Source of the DNA: Methylobacterium radiodurans
GTDB lineage: Bacteria; Pseudomonadota; Alphaproteobacteria; Rhizobiales; Beijerinckiaceae
Assembly: GCF_003173735.1 (NCBI RefSeq)
Contig: NZ_CP029551.1
Location: 4,293,001 to 4,357,000, forward strand
Length of the DNA: 64,000 nucleotides
Direction: 5' to 3'
How positions within the stretch are numbered: the stretch's first letter is position 1; each line of letters begins with the position of its first letter. This document shows, piece by piece, positions 28,984-38,764 of this stretch. The translations under genes and the position numbers were made by a program. The notes below the pieces were generated by a model. It was not told the origin of the DNA and ran no database searches. It worked only from the letters and a program-made list of their open reading frames with translations.

Positions 28984-29679
28984 TCAGCCGGCCAGGTGGT
29001 TCAGGGCGCGCACGTCCCGCAGCACCACGGCGCGGCGGTTCGGCGGCAGCTCGATCAGGCCTTCCCGCTCCAGCTGGGTCACGGCGCGCGAGACGCTCTC
29101 GACCGTCAGCCCGAGGTGGTCGGCCATGTCGGCGCGCGACATCGGCAGCTCGATCGCCGCTCCGCGGGATGCCATGCGCCGCGAGAGGCCGAGCAGGAAC
29201 GTGGCGATCCGCTCCTTGGCCGACTTGCGGCCCAGCAGCAGCATGTGGTCCTGCGCCCGCTCCAGGCTCCGCATCATCGCGGCCACGACCTCGCGGGCCA
29301 ACGTGCCGTCGTCGCCCGACAGGGCGTGCGGCTCGCGACGATGGACTGCCAGCTTGGTCTCGGTGACGGCCTCCGCGTTGAACCGATGCTCTTCGCCGGC
29401 CTCCACGCCGAAGATGTCGCCCGGCAGGTGGAAGGCGTCGATCTGCCGGCGTCCGTCGGAGAGGAGCTTGTAGGTGCGCACCACGCCCGTGACGACCTTG
29501 TAGAAGGTCGCCGCCCGGTCACCCTCGGCGAAGATCTCCGCGTCGGCCTCGTAGGTCCGCCGCATCCCGCCCCGAAGCTCGGCTCCGGCCCGAATGGAGG
29601 GGGCCTGCGCAACGCCCTCGTTCAGTAAGGCGGTCGCGAAGACGGGGGCGAGGCCGGCGGTGGCGAGGACGGTTTGCAT
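28984..29679 (-). CDS. fixK: FixK-type Crp/Fnr regulator (no Fe-S cysteines)
   Basis: The 231-residue protein has the Crp/Fnr effector barrel (YEADAEIFAEGDRAATFYKVV to HRREPHAL), the long dimer helix and the helix-turn-helix MADHLGLTVESVSRAVTQLE. Its recognition residues (E-x2-SR) equal those of FnrN, so it should bind the same boxes. It has none of the N-terminal cysteines, so it does not sense oxygen itself. In rhizobia FixK is switched on by FixL-FixJ, present here at 31746-33909. The receiver gene upstream (29802-30179) is in the same direction with a 122-bp gap holding a hairpin. Confidence 0.85.
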   Translation of the reverse strand: MQTVLATAGLAPVFATALLNEGVAQAPSIRAGAELRGGMRRTYEADAEIFAEGDRAATFYKVVTGVVRTYKLLSDGRRQIDAFHLPGDIFGVEAGEEHRFNAEAVTETKLAVHRREPHALSGDDGTLAREVVAAMMRSLERAQDHMLLLGRKSAKERIATFLLGLSRRMASRGAAIELPMSRADMADHLGLTVESVSRAVTQLEREGLIELPPNRRAVVLRDVRALNHLAG

Positions 29680-29752
29680 GGAAGCCTCCGGGTGTCGGAA
29701 CGTGGCTCCATGGCTACGCCCCGCGCGGTGGGGGCGAAATTCCGGTGCTTCT

Positions 29753-29771
29753 CTTAGGGGGCGCCCCTAAG
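29753..29771. promoter_or_regulatory. Hairpin or operator between the receiver gene and fixK
   Basis: CTTAGGGG-GCG-CCCCTAAG has perfect 8-bp arms and a 3-base loop. It sits 31 bp after the receiver stop and 73 bp before the fixK ATG. No T-run follows on the minus strand, so it is as likely a protein-binding site or attenuator as a terminator. Confidence 0.5.
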
Positions 29772-29801
29772 GGATTCTACGGAGGCGGCCGGACCGCGCC
29801 C

Positions 29802-30179
29802 TCAAGCGGAGGCCGCGAGGGCGTCGTGGATTCCGTCGAGGAGCGATCCGTCCTCGAACGGCTTCTCGATCACGCGACGGAATCCTGCCCGGGCGGCGCG
29901 TCGTTGCAGGTCGCCCGACGGCCGGGCGGTGACGAGGATGGCCGGGAGGTCGACGTTGCGGTCGCGCAGGCGCCCGACGAGTTCGAACCCGTCCATGTCC
30001 GGCATCCAGTAATCCACCACGAGGCAACCCGTCGCCGGCAGGGACCCGTCGCACAGCAATTCGGCTCCGTCCCCGTAAAGGCGGACGTCGAGCCCTTCGA
30101 GCTCAAGGGCGAACTTCAGGGAGTGGCGTACGGCAGCGTCGTCGTCGACGACGAGCACCGGTCCGGCGTGCTTCGGCAT
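29802..30179 (-). CDS. Single-domain response regulator (receiver only)
   Basis: The 125-residue CheY-like receiver has VVDDDA near the start, phospho-acceptor D56 in CLVVDYWMPDMDG, the switch Thr in VTARPS and Lys in IEKPFED. No output domain follows. It resembles the FixJ receiver, so it could compete with or relay phosphate from FixL or the orphan hybrid kinases. An FNR box 54 bp upstream places it in the low-oxygen regulon. Confidence 0.9.
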   Translation of the reverse strand: MPKHAGPVLVVDDDAAVRHSLKFALELEGLDVRLYGDGAELLCDGSLPATGCLVVDYWMPDMDGFELVGRLRDRNVDLPAILVTARPSGDLQRRAARAGFRRVIEKPFEDGSLLDGIHDALAASA

Positions 30180-30233
30180 GGTGGCGCCCTATCGTTCCGA
30201 CCCTTCACCTATGCCGGGCGTCGCGACCGCGCC

Positions 30234-30247
30234 TTGATTTGCCTCAA
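30234..30247 (-). promoter_or_regulatory. FNR/FixK box for the receiver (and possibly fixK)
   Basis: TTGATTTGCCTCAA, one mismatch from consensus, 54 bp before the ATG at 30179. Confidence 0.8.
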
Positions 30248-30975
30248 ACGCGATCCGGTCCAAGTCCGAGACGCGCGGCCAGCCCTTCCGCGCTTCGGAG
30301 GCTGAAAATCCACGCGATCAAGCGGTCCTGCGGGACTCGGTTGATGCCGAAGGCATCGCCATCTTGCTCGGGACGGGGTGGAAGGTCGTGAAGGACCTGA
30401 ACGCCTTGAGCCTCCTCATGCCCTGGGTTGCCGGCGGATGGGCGAGGAAGCATGACTACCTACCGGCGTTGGGAGGTACGGGGTCTACCCCTGGGCTGAC
30501 AGGTGGCACTTTCCCGGTATGATGGGCGAGGACGGTTGATGGCCCATTACCCTCGGGTCCCCTCAACTCGTGGTGAGGCACTGCCGGCTGGCTTTTCCAA
30601 AACAGCCGACGGTGCTTCAGCCCGCGAACCGGTCGGGCTCAGACGGGCGAGACCAAGGAAGCGGCGAGGGATGGACGGACAGTCAGGCCTGTCCAGGCGC
30701 CGGCTGACTGCGAGCGATGGGTGCGTACCGAGCTATAGGATATGAACTCGGCTCTCCTGCCGTTCTGCTTCCATGTCCAGCGAGGCCCCAGCGACGCCGT
30801 ACGGGAACGCGCGCGGCCAGCCGATCTAATCCATAGCGTAAGCTACATCGCGTAGCGCTTTCCGCAGCCCCTGCCCTGTGCGTGCTCCCGGCTAACGACC
30901 ACCTCGCACGCAGCAGGAACGAAGAAGCCTCGGCGCAGAGCCGGAGCTGATCCGAGGCGGTAGAGCTCGGTGACC
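30248..30975. other. Long stretch without a supported gene
   Basis: A plus-strand frame without a start codon reads AEGIAILLGTGWKVVKDLNA and LMPWVAGGWARKHDYLPAL (about 30340-30480) and may be the remnant of a gene. The rest (30500-30975) shows no coding pattern, repeat or box. It may contain the region upstream of something lost. Confidence 0.35.
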
Positions 30976-31200
30976 TCAGCGCGTCGTCGCGGCGTCGGCA
31001 ACGACCTGCCGGGCTGCCGGGGCGGCAGCGGTCAGGCTCGGCGTGGTGGTCAGCTCGGAAGCCGGACGCACGGCTGCAGTGGCGCGGGCCTGCTCACGGT
31101 ACAGCGGCGGGGTGAGGTTGATGCGCTCGTCAGCCATCGCGGGGCCCGCCACGGTGGCGGAAGCGAAGGCGGCAAGGGCGAGAAGCTGGATGCTACGCAT
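30976..31200 (-). CDS. Small secreted protein of unknown function (74 aa)
   Basis: The ATG (31198-31200) has AGGAG 8 bp upstream. The product begins with a clear Sec signal peptide (MRSIQLLALAAFASATVAGPAMA) split by an AxA cleavage site. A mature part of about 51 residues follows, starting DERINLTPPLYREQ, with no cysteines. The composition is Ala/Thr-rich. No family is known to me. A strong inverted repeat lies 64-95 bp upstream. Confidence 0.65.
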   Translation of the reverse strand: MRSIQLLALAAFASATVAGPAMADERINLTPPLYREQARATAAVRPASELTTTPSLTAAAPAARQVVADAATTR

Positions 31201-31263
31201 GGGATCGTCTCCTGTGTGGTCGTCCCGGAAGGCGACCGATGGAGCGATTGAACCACAGGTTTT

Positions 31264-31295
31264 GTGCATTGCGATGTGCACTCGGCGCAATGCAC
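31264..31295. promoter_or_regulatory. Perfect inverted repeat upstream of the small secreted protein
   Basis: GTGCATTGCG (31264-31273) and CGCAATGCAC (31286-31295) are exact 10-bp complements separated by 12 bp. At -64 to -95 relative to the ATG at 31200 this looks like a dimeric regulator site. Confidence 0.55.
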
Positions 31296-31745
31296 CATAA
31301 TGCGAGCCACAGCAGAAACGTCGATATTCTGCGCTCTCATGAGGGGAATGGATGGTGGGTGGACTAGCGAGCTATGCGTGCAGCTATCGGCAAAAAAACT
31401 TTGACGTCGTAACAATCTTTTTTGCGGTGCGAGATATTGCAGATCTCTAGCCTTCTTGAAGGATAAGTTGCCGGCGGCAGGTGCATCCTGCACGATGTCC
31501 CTCTTCCCGACTGATGGTGCATGCCTCCGGGATCAGGTTGGTGGAGGGCCCGCCAATCAACTGAACCGGCGACGGTGCGCAAGGTTGAGCCGGTGCCCGG
31601 GGCTTTTCGTGCGCGGGTTTCACCCGGCTGAGCCGGCCAAGAGTGATCACAGCAGGCCGGGAATCCGAGGCGGCCGAGAGCGGCGGCAGCGGACGGCGGG
31701 ACGTATCGAAGCCTGCCGACCGGACAAGACCTCGGTCCACGGACG
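31296..31745. other. AT-rich intergenic stretch between the secreted protein and fixJ
   Basis: Base composition drops well below the surroundings from about 31290 to 31460. It includes the inverted repeat at 31390-31425. From 31460 to 31745 open frames exist but none looks like a protein family. fixJ ends at 31746. Confidence 0.4.
31390..31425. repeat. A/T-tract inverted repeat
   Basis: GCAAAAAA (31390-31397) and TTTTTTGC (31418-31425) are exact complements separated by 20 bp that include the palindrome GACGTC. It could be a bidirectional terminator between the fixJ end (31746, leftward) and the next leftward gene, or a binding site in a bent AT tract. Confidence 0.45.
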
Positions 31746-32366
31746 TCAACGTCCGCCGTGCAGGTGTCCCGCGACGAGGGCCATCCGGACGAGTTCGGAC
31801 AGGCTGCCCGCCTGCAGCTTCGACATGACGTTGGCCCTGTAGATCTCGACCGTCCGCGGGCTGATGCCGAGATCGTGGCCGATGACCTTGTTGGCCTTGC
31901 CGCCGACCAGCCCGTCCAGCACTTGGCGCTCGCGCTCGGAGAGGGCGGCCAGGCGTGCCCGCACCGCGTTGCTCTCGGCGGCGAGGCTCGCGTTCCGCTC
32001 CACCTGCGCCAGGGCCGACCTGACGCTGGCGAGAAGCACCTCGTCGTCGAACGGCTTCTCGATGAAGTCGATGGCGCCCGCCCGCATGGCCTCGACGGCG
32101 AGCGGCACGTCCGCATGGCCCGTCATGACGATGACGGGTGGCATCGGCCCCCTCTTGCGGAGACGGCGCAGGAACTCGATGCCGTCGACCTCGGGCATGC
32201 GCACGTCCGTGACGATGCAGCCGCCGGGGTCGGAGACGGCGGCGAGGAAGGCGCTCGCGGACTCGTGCACGCGGACCGCTAGCCCGTCGCTGGCCAGCAG
32301 GAAGGCAAGCGACTGCCGCACCGCCAGGTCGTCGTCAACGACATGCACGAGCGCGTCAGTGGGCAT
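31746..32366 (-). CDS. fixJ: FixJ two-component response regulator
   Basis: 206 residues. The N-terminal receiver has [12 protein letters not shown], phospho-acceptor D54 in [32 protein letters not shown] and FIEKPF, the full FixJ receiver signature. The LuxR-type C-terminal domain has [22 protein letters not shown], then [18 protein letters not shown]. When phosphorylated by FixL at low oxygen it activates fixK-type promoters. Its start overlaps the fixL stop by 11 bp, so both come from one transcript. Confidence 0.93.
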   Translation of the reverse strand: MPTDALVHVVDDDLAVRQSLAFLLASDGLAVRVHESASAFLAAVSDPGGCIVTDVRMPEVDGIEFLRRLRKRGPMPPVIVMTGHADVPLAVEAMRAGAIDFIEKPFDDEVLLASVRSALAQVERNASLAAESNAVRARLAALSERERQVLDGLVGGKANKVIGHDLGISPRTVEIYRANVMSKLQAGSLSELVRMALVAGHLHGGR

Positions 32367-33909
32367 GAGCGAGCTCCTTTCGGTCGAAGGTGCGCAAGGT
32401 GAACCGGAAGGTCGTGCCGCCCGCGGGACCCTGCTCGGCCAGGATTTTGCCGCCATGGGCTTCCACGATGGTACGGCAGATCGAGAGGCCGACCCCCATC
32501 CCGTTCGCCTTCGTCGTCACGAAGGGCTGGAACAGCTGGGCCGCCACCTCCGGCGCGATGCCGCTGCCGGTATCGGCCACGCTCACCTCCACGAGCCCTT
32601 CCGCCGCGACGGCCCTCGTCGCGACGACGAGCTCGCGACGCGGCGCCTCCTGCATGGCCTCGATCGCGTTGCGGATCAGGTTGAGCAGCACCTGCTGCAC
32701 CTGGATGCGGTCCGCCAGCACGAGGGGCGCGTCCGGGTCGAGGTCGAAGCGCACGCGCACGCCCTTCTCCTTGGCGCCGACGAGGGCCAGCGCGCTCGCC
32801 TCCTCGATGAGCTTGGGCAAGCCCTCTATGTGGCGCTCGCTCTCGCCGCGGGCCACGAATTCGCGCAGGTGACGGATGACCTGCCCCGCCCGCAGCGCCT
32901 GCTCGGCGGCTTGGTTCACCGCATCCGAGAGCACCGGGACCTCGGCTCCCTGCATCCGGCCGAGGATGCGCCGGCACCCCTTCAGGTAGCTCGCGATGGC
33001 GGTCAGCGGCTGGTTGATCTCGTGGGCGAGCGTCGAGGCCATCTCGCCGAGCGCCGTGAAGCGCGACATGTGCACCAGCTCGGACTGCAGCTCCTGCAGG
33101 CGCGTCTCGGTCTGCTTCCGCTCGGTCAGGTCCCGGATGAAGCCCGTGAAGTAGCGCTCGCCGCCCGAGCGCATCTCGCCGACCGACAATTCCATCGGGA
33201 AGGTCGATCCGTCCTTGCGCTGGCCGACGACGACCCGGCCGATGCCGATGATGCGCCGCTCCCCCGTCGCGAGGTAGCGGGCCATGTAAGCGTCGTGCTG
33301 GGTGCGGTAGGGCTCCGGCATCAGCATGCTGACGTTGCGGCCCGCGACCTCGTCCGGCGCGTAGCCGAACTGGCGCACCGCGGCGGCGCTGAACGACTTG
33401 ATCCGCGCTTGCTCGTCGATGACCACCATGGCGTCGGGAACGGTTTCGAGGATCGAGCGCAGATGCGCCTCGCGGGCTCGCAGCTCCTCGTTGAACTGCC
33501 GCTGCTCGTCGATGCTGAAGACCACGCCCCGGTGACGGCACGGCCGGCCGTCCGGTCCGACCTTGACCCGCCCGCGCGAGCGCAGCCAATGGACCCCTCC
33601 GTCGGGGTGCACCGCGCGGTAGTCGACCTCGTAGCTTCCACCACTCGCCAAGGCGTGCCCGATGGCCGTCGCCCTGGCCGCGCGGTCGTCCGGGTGCACG
33701 ACCGCTTGGATGGCGTCGAAGGTGGTCAGGCTTTCCGGCGGAACACCGAAGAGCCGGATGCAGGTGGGCGAGACCGTGACGCGGCCGGTCGGGATGTCCA
33801 GCGCCCAGCTGCAGATGCCTGCCTCGTCGAGCGTCAGCCTGAGCTCCTCGACGCCGAAGGGGTCCCCGCCGCTCGGCTGCGGGTTGGTCGGGCCTTCGGG
33901 CTTCGTCAT
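32356..33909 (-). CDS. fixL: FixL oxygen-sensing heme PAS histidine kinase
   Basis: The 517-residue soluble kinase has a first PAS (about 22-140) and a heme-binding PAS-B (about 148-265). Kinase core: H296 in [19 protein letters not shown], with HATPase_c following ([39 protein letters not shown]). In PAS-B the sequence [13 protein letters not shown] carries the proximal heme ligand as H205, with R211. IIGIGRVV carries R225, the distal arginine that contacts bound O2. These align with rhizobial FixL. No membrane helices are present, as in Bradyrhizobium FixL. Binding of O2 would inhibit autophosphorylation. I saw no FNR box upstream. Confidence 0.95.
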   Translation of the reverse strand: MTKPEGPTNPQPSGGDPFGVEELRLTLDEAGICSWALDIPTGRVTVSPTCIRLFGVPPESLTTFDAIQAVVHPDDRAARATAIGHALASGGSYEVDYRAVHPDGGVHWLRSRGRVKVGPDGRPCRHRGVVFSIDEQRQFNEELRAREAHLRSILETVPDAMVVIDEQARIKSFSAAAVRQFGYAPDEVAGRNVSMLMPEPYRTQHDAYMARYLATGERRIIGIGRVVVGQRKDGSTFPMELSVGEMRSGGERYFTGFIRDLTERKQTETRLQELQSELVHMSRFTALGEMASTLAHEINQPLTAIASYLKGCRRILGRMQGAEVPVLSDAVNQAAEQALRAGQVIRHLREFVARGESERHIEGLPKLIEEASALALVGAKEKGVRVRFDLDPDAPLVLADRIQVQQVLLNLIRNAIEAMQEAPRRELVVATRAVAAEGLVEVSVADTGSGIAPEVAAQLFQPFVTTKANGMGVGLSICRTIVEAHGGKILAEQGPAGGTTFRFTLRTFDRKELAHAH

Positions 33910-34247
33910 GCGGGCCGCACGGGTCGATCGATCCCTTCGTTCGCTGAACTCCCGAGGCGGGTTTTACACCGTCGGGCAGGTTACGGAACACCCGGGCGCA
34001 ATCGCGGCGGAGGACGCCGCCAGCCCCGCCGCCGGAGCCTCGTCCGGGTCCTACCACGCTGGCGTGCGGCCGCTGCGGCAATCCGCGGCGCGGCCGGCTC
34101 GGGACCCGTTCGGCCGGTCGAGGCTGCCGCACCGGGACGTTCGTGCTCGCCGCCTTGCAGTCGCGGGCGCCTTCGGCGCATCGCTCCTGCGGGTCCCTGC
34201 CGTCGTTCGCCGGCCTCCGACCGGCCGACCTGCCGGAACGATCCGGA
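33910..34247. other. Intergenic stretch between hemN end and fixL start
   Basis: Contains the fixL promoter region on the minus strand. It is GC-rich, and I see no FNR box, hairpin with T-run or gene in it. Confidence 0.4.
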
Positions 34248-35600
34248 TCAGGCCGCGCGGCTGTGCATCGCTGCGGACGTCCCGAGATGTGCGTCGAAGG
34301 CGGCGGCGACGTTGCGCACGAAGGCCTTGGCGTCGTCCGGGATGCTGAGGACGCCGCCCTCGCGGCGGACCAAGCCGTGCTCCGCGAGCATCCGCAGCCG
34401 CGGGGTCGCGGCGAGGAGTTCGTCCGGGTCGCGGCCATGCGCCCGGCAGATCGCTCCGACATCGACCGAGAAATCGCACATGATACGCTCGATCAGGTCG
34501 GCCCGCAGGCGGTCGTCCGGCGTCAGCGCGTAACCTCTCGAGGTGGCGAGTTCGCCCCGTCCGATGCGCTCGACATAGGCGCGCAGGGCCGGCTCGTTCT
34601 GGACGTAACCCTGCGGCAGTCGCCCGATGGACGAGGCGCCGAAGCCGATCAGGGCGTCGGCGGGATCGGTGGTGTAGCCCTGGAAGTTCCGGCGGAGCAT
34701 GCGCCCCGCGCGCGCCGTGGCCATCGGGTCGGTCGGAAGGGCGTAGTGGTCGAGGCCGATCCGGACGTAGCCGGCCTGGGCGAGCTTTTCGGCGATGGCC
34801 TCGGCCTGGGCGCGACGGGCGCCGCCGTCCGGCAGCGTCGCCTCCGCGATGTGGCGCTGGTGCTTCTTGAAGCTCGGCACGTGCGCGTAGCCGAACACCG
34901 CGAGGCGGTCGGGACGCAGGTCCAGGCATTGCCGCACCGTCTCGACGCAGGAGGCCACCGTCTGGTGCGGCAAGCCGTAGATCAGGTCGAGGTTGATCCC
35001 GCCGATTCCTGCCGCCCGCAACCCGGCGGTCGCCGCTTCGGTGAGCGCATAGCTTTGGCGGCGGCGGATCGCCTCCTGCACCACCGGGTCGAAGCTCTGT
35101 ACCCCCAGGCTCGCCCGCGTGACCCCGGCCTCGCCGAGGGCACGGGCCATCTCGGCGCTGAGGGTGCGCGGGTCGATCTCGGCCGCGACCTCGGCGTCGA
35201 TGTCGATCGGGAAGACGTCTCGCAGCATCGCGACGAGGTCGCGGAAGGCGTCAGGTGCCATGATGGTGGGGGTGCCGCCCCCGAAATGGACGTGGCGCAC
35301 CCGTGGCCGGCCCTCGAGGCGGCTGGCGACGAGGCCGATCTCGGCGCGCAGGGTCGCGACGTAGTCGCGGATCGGGGCATCGTGCCGGGTGATGCTGGTG
35401 TGGCAGCCGCAGTACCAGCACATCGAGCGGCAGAAGGGCACGTGCAGGTAGAGCGAGGCGGTGGCGGCGGCCGGGAGCGTGCGCAGCCAATCCGCGTAGG
35501 TCCCCGCGTCCGCGGCGGCGCTGAAGTGAGGGCTGGACGGGTAGCTCGTGTAGCGGGGCAGCCGCTCCTCGCCGTAGAGCGTTCTCAAATCCTCGCGCAT
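34248..35600 (-). CDS. hemN: Oxygen-independent coproporphyrinogen III dehydrogenase
   Basis: The 450-residue radical-SAM enzyme converts coproporphyrinogen III to protoporphyrinogen IX without O2. C57-x3-C61-x2-C64 (in VPFCRSMCWYCGC) binds the catalytic 4Fe-4S cluster. HVHFGGGTPTIM is the SAM-binding GGGTP block, and LDLIYGLPHQT and GFGASSIGRLPQGYVQN are further HemN signatures. The N-terminal YTSYPSSPHF motif separates true HemN from HemW-like proteins. The FNR box 82 bp upstream fits its anaerobic role; GAGGAA precedes the ATG. Confidence 0.96.
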   Translation of the reverse strand: MREDLRTLYGEERLPRYTSYPSSPHFSAAADAGTYADWLRTLPAAATASLYLHVPFCRSMCWYCGCHTSITRHDAPIRDYVATLRAEIGLVASRLEGRPRVRHVHFGGGTPTIMAPDAFRDLVAMLRDVFPIDIDAEVAAEIDPRTLSAEMARALGEAGVTRASLGVQSFDPVVQEAIRRRQSYALTEAATAGLRAAGIGGINLDLIYGLPHQTVASCVETVRQCLDLRPDRLAVFGYAHVPSFKKHQRHIAEATLPDGGARRAQAEAIAEKLAQAGYVRIGLDHYALPTDPMATARAGRMLRRNFQGYTTDPADALIGFGASSIGRLPQGYVQNEPALRAYVERIGRGELATSRGYALTPDDRLRADLIERIMCDFSVDVGAICRAHGRDPDELLAATPRLRMLAEHGLVRREGGVLSIPDDAKAFVRNVAAAFDAHLGTSAAMHSRAA

Positions 35601-35682
35601 GCGAGTTCCTCACCGTCATGCTCGGGGCAAGGGAGCGCCTGAGCCTCGGGTGCCGCGATAGGGGGCCCTCGGCACGACCGCC

Positions 35683-35696
35683 TTGATGTGCCTCAA
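35683..35696 (-). promoter_or_regulatory. FNR/FixK box for hemN
   Basis: TTGATGTGCCTCAA, one mismatch from consensus, 82 bp before the hemN ATG. The remainder of 35601-35967 shows no gene. Confidence 0.85.
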
Positions 35697-35967
35697 CCGT
35701 GCCGGTGACTTCGCGGGACGGGCCTCCCCGACCCGTGCGCGGCGGCATTGTGGAGACAGCGACGCGGCATGCCGCCCCGTCGCATCCGGTCGTTCGTGGC
35801 CGCGGGCCGGGTGCGCCGGTCCCCGGTCGCATGCCCCTCGTCGAAAGCGGGCTCGCCGCCCGTTTCGCAGTCGGCCGTGCCACCGATGTACCGCACGGAG
35901 GGCAGCCCTGCGTGCGGCGGAAGCCAATTCGCTGGTCAGATCGGCAGGACCTGTGCTGGAACGCGGC

Positions 35968-36777
35968 ATGCCCGTCAGCGCCTCCAACGAAGCCGTTCGG
36001 CTCACCGCCCTCCATCGCCTGCAGCTCCTCGATACGCCGCCGGAGCCGGCCTTCGATCGCCTCGTCGAGCTGGCCCGTACCCTGTTCGAGGTGCCGATCG
36101 CCTTGATCTCGCTCATCGACGCGGACCGGCAGTGGTTCAAGGCCAGGTGCGGCCTCGCTGCGAACGAAACCTCCCGCGACCTGGCCTTCTGCAACTTCAC
36201 CATCCTGCACGACACCGTGTTCGTCGTGCCGGACGCGACCCGCGATCCTGCCTTCGCCGGCAACGCGCTCGTGACGGGCGAGCCGCACATCCGCTTCTAT
36301 GCCGGGGCACCCCTGATCACGGAGCCGGGCATTCGGCTCGGGTCATTCTGCATCATCGACACCAAGCCTCGCCAGCTCGAAGCGGCCGACATCCGGAATC
36401 TCGTCAGCTTGGCGCAGGCTACCTTGAGCGAGATCTGGCTGCGGAGCCTCCTGGAGGGAAGATCAGGCCTCGGTTCGGCGCCAGGCAGTGCGCCATGCGC
36501 TCCCGCGATGAGCTTCGGACACCGGCAGGTTCTCGCAGGTGCCCAGATCCGTGCCGCCCGTGGGCTTTTGAATTGGACGATCAACCAATTGTCGGAAGCT
36601 TCGCAGGTGTCGGTCAACGCGATCAAACGGCTTGAGGCTGGTGGTGGCAGCCTGAGCATGCGTACATCAACGGCCGACAAAATCGTCGATACATTTGAAA
36701 GTCGAGGTGTAGTCTTCACGGGCCGGAGCGCTTCGACCGCCGGCGTCGCCTACTCCGGCAGGCAACCTAGGTTATGA
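35968..36777 (+). CDS. GAF domain protein with C-terminal XRE helix-turn-helix
   Basis: 269 residues. The N-terminal GAF domain (about 10-165) starts with [25 protein letters not shown], the pattern of sensor GAFs that precede kinases or cyclases. It includes [11 protein letters not shown] and [22 protein letters not shown]. The C-terminal part has [33 protein letters not shown], a Cro/C1-type helix-turn-helix. GAF and XRE in one chain suggests a direct one-component signal-responsive repressor. The ATG at 35968 matches the GAF leader; the upstream open frame is low-complexity. The C-terminal coding is less GC-rich than its surroundings. Confidence 0.75.
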   Translation: MPVSASNEAVRLTALHRLQLLDTPPEPAFDRLVELARTLFEVPIALISLIDADRQWFKARCGLAANETSRDLAFCNFTILHDTVFVVPDATRDPAFAGNALVTGEPHIRFYAGAPLITEPGIRLGSFCIIDTKPRQLEAADIRNLVSLAQATLSEIWLRSLLEGRSGLGSAPGSAPCAPAMSFGHRQVLAGAQIRAARGLLNWTINQLSEASQVSVNAIKRLEAGGGSLSMRTSTADKIVDTFESRGVVFTGRSASTAGVAYSGRQPRL

Positions 36778-36917
36778 CTTGTCTTTTCGTCCAGGGTAGG
36801 AATTTTTTAAGATCTGATGGGCCATTTGGGCCACCAGCCTGCTCCTTGTGGTGGGATCCGCGCGTCGCAGGATCTGCCAAGGCTTCGAAGGTAATCAACT
36901 TCAGGGTTGAATGCGGC

Positions 36918-38615
36918 ATGATCTTCGGTGGTCGTGAAACTTCGTCGATGATCGAGGCGCTTCATCGCTCGCAGGCTGTCATTGAGTTCGCACTCGACGG
37001 CACCATCCTGAACGCCAACGACAACTTCTTGCGCACGGTCGGCTATACGCTTGCCGAGGTGCAGGGGCACCATCACCGCCTCTTCGTTGATCTGACGGAG
37101 CAGGGCGGCAGTGCTTATCGCGACTTCTGGGCCGGGCTCGCACGGGGCGAGTTCCAGCGCGCCGAGTTCAATCGCCGCGCGAAAGGCGGTCGCCAGATTT
37201 GGCTGCAGGCGAGCTACAATCCCGTGCTCGACCGGAAGGGCAGGCCCTACAAGGTGGTGAAGATCGCCACCGACATCACCGAGCAGAAGCTGCGCACCCT
37301 GGACTTTCAAGGACAGATCGAGGCCGTCGGCCGCTCGCGCGGTGCAGTCGAGTTCGGCCTTGACGGCACGATCCTGTCCGCGAACCCGAACTTCCTCAGC
37401 ACGGTCGGCTACACCCTGGCCGAGGTGCAGGGGCGGCACCACGGCATGTTGGTCAGCCCCAGCGAACGGGCGAGCCACGCTTATCACGACTTCTGGGCCG
37501 CTCTCGCGCGCGGCGAGTTCCAGCACGGCGAGTTCAAGCGCTTTGGCAGGAACGGGCGGGAGATTTGGCTGCAGGCCATCTACAATCCCGTCCTCGACGC
37601 TGGCGGCAAGCCGCTCAAGGTCGTGAAATTCGCCAGCGAGGTGACGCCCGAGAAATTGCGGATGGCCGACATCTTGGGTCAGCTCGCCGCCATCAACCGC
37701 TCGCAGGGCGTGATCCATTTCGAACTCGACGGCACGGTGCTCGACGCGAATGAGAACTTCCTCACCGTGGTGGGCTACGGCCTGGAGGAGATCCGGGGCA
37801 AGCACCACCGGATGTTCGTTGAGCCCGGCTATGCGAACGGGACCGAGTACCGTCGACTCTGGGAGAGCCTACGAGCCGGGCAGTATCGGTCGGACGTGTT
37901 CAAGCGCGTCGGCAAGGGCGGTCGGGAGTTTTGGATCCAGGCCAGCTACAACCCGATCCTCGACATGAACGGCCAGCCGTTCAAGGTGGTGAAGTATGCC
38001 ACCGACATCACCGCCAAGATGACCGCTCAGGTGGCCGCTACCCACGCTTCCGGTCAGACGCTCGCCAGCGTGCGGATGGCGGCCGAATCGGCGGAGGGAT
38101 TGAGCGCTTCCATCGGCGAGATCTCGCAAGGCTTGACGCATTCGCAAGCGGAGGTGGAGACCATTCACGAACAGGCGCAAGCCGCCGATCGCTCGACCGC
38201 GCAACTGAACGCGGCGACCACCTCGATGACGGGGGTGGTGGACCTGATCCGGGGCGTGGGCGAGCAGATCAACCTGCTGGCGCTGAATGCCACCATCGAG
38301 GCGGCGCGCGCCGGCGAGGCCGGCCGCGGCTTCGCGGTGGTGGCCGGCGAGGTGAAGAACCTCTCCGCTCAGGTGACCCGGGCGACGGGGCAGATCGCCC
38401 ATGACATCGAGGCCATGCAGGGCATCTCCGGCGACGTGGCGTCCTCGCTATCGGCGATCACGCGGTCGCTGGCCTCGGTACGGGGGAACGTGACCGGCAT
38501 CGCCGCGGTGGTCGAGGAGCAGAGCGCGGTCACGCGCGAGATCTCGTCCGGCATGCAGACGGCATCCCGGAGCGTCGCGGCGATCAACCAGGGCTTGCAG
38601 GCCCTGACGGCCTGA
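36918..38615 (+). CDS. Soluble triple-PAS methyl-accepting chemotaxis protein
   Basis: 565 residues without membrane helices. Three PAS/PAC modules repeat with a period of about 122 residues (about 8-129, 130-251, 252-373). Each has xEFxLDGTILxANxNFLxTVGYxLxEVxG and a PAC that ends KVVKxATDIT. The C-terminal MCP domain carries the hairpin tip [36 protein letters not shown], which binds CheA/CheW. Cytoplasmic PAS receptors of this kind usually sense redox state or oxygen. No che genes are in the window. Start [10 protein letters not shown] was chosen because upstream residues are unlike PAS; 36774 is open in frame. Confidence 0.9.
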   Translation: MIFGGRETSSMIEALHRSQAVIEFALDGTILNANDNFLRTVGYTLAEVQGHHHRLFVDLTEQGGSAYRDFWAGLARGEFQRAEFNRRAKGGRQIWLQASYNPVLDRKGRPYKVVKIATDITEQKLRTLDFQGQIEAVGRSRGAVEFGLDGTILSANPNFLSTVGYTLAEVQGRHHGMLVSPSERASHAYHDFWAALARGEFQHGEFKRFGRNGREIWLQAIYNPVLDAGGKPLKVVKFASEVTPEKLRMADILGQLAAINRSQGVIHFELDGTVLDANENFLTVVGYGLEEIRGKHHRMFVEPGYANGTEYRRLWESLRAGQYRSDVFKRVGKGGREFWIQASYNPILDMNGQPFKVVKYATDITAKMTAQVAATHASGQTLASVRMAAESAEGLSASIGEISQGLTHSQAEVETIHEQAQAADRSTAQLNAATTSMTGVVDLIRGVGEQINLLALNATIEAARAGEAGRGFAVVAGEVKNLSAQVTRATGQIAHDIEAMQGISGDVASSLSAITRSLASVRGNVTGIAAVVEEQSAVTREISSGMQTASRSVAAINQGLQALTA

Positions 38616-38764
38616 ACCGTATCGAGGAGGCATCCGGTAAGGTGCGGTCGGCTCGACGGTGGGCTCGCATCTTCTCCCGCGGTGTGCCATCGCGCCGAAG
38701 CCGCCGACCCCGATTCCCTGCCTCCTCGGAATGCGCAGGTCGCGGGCCGGGCCCGCCTCCCGAC

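Noticed and set aside
36576..36603. AATTGG ... CCAATT inverted repeat and a TTGAA...ATCAA pair as an FNR box
   Set aside because: The half-sites are 7 bp apart instead of 4 and lie inside the coding helix-turn-helix of the GAF-XRE gene.
36764..36773. AACCTAGGTT palindrome at the end of the GAF-XRE gene
   Set aside because: Short, overlaps the last codons and has no T-run; probably chance.
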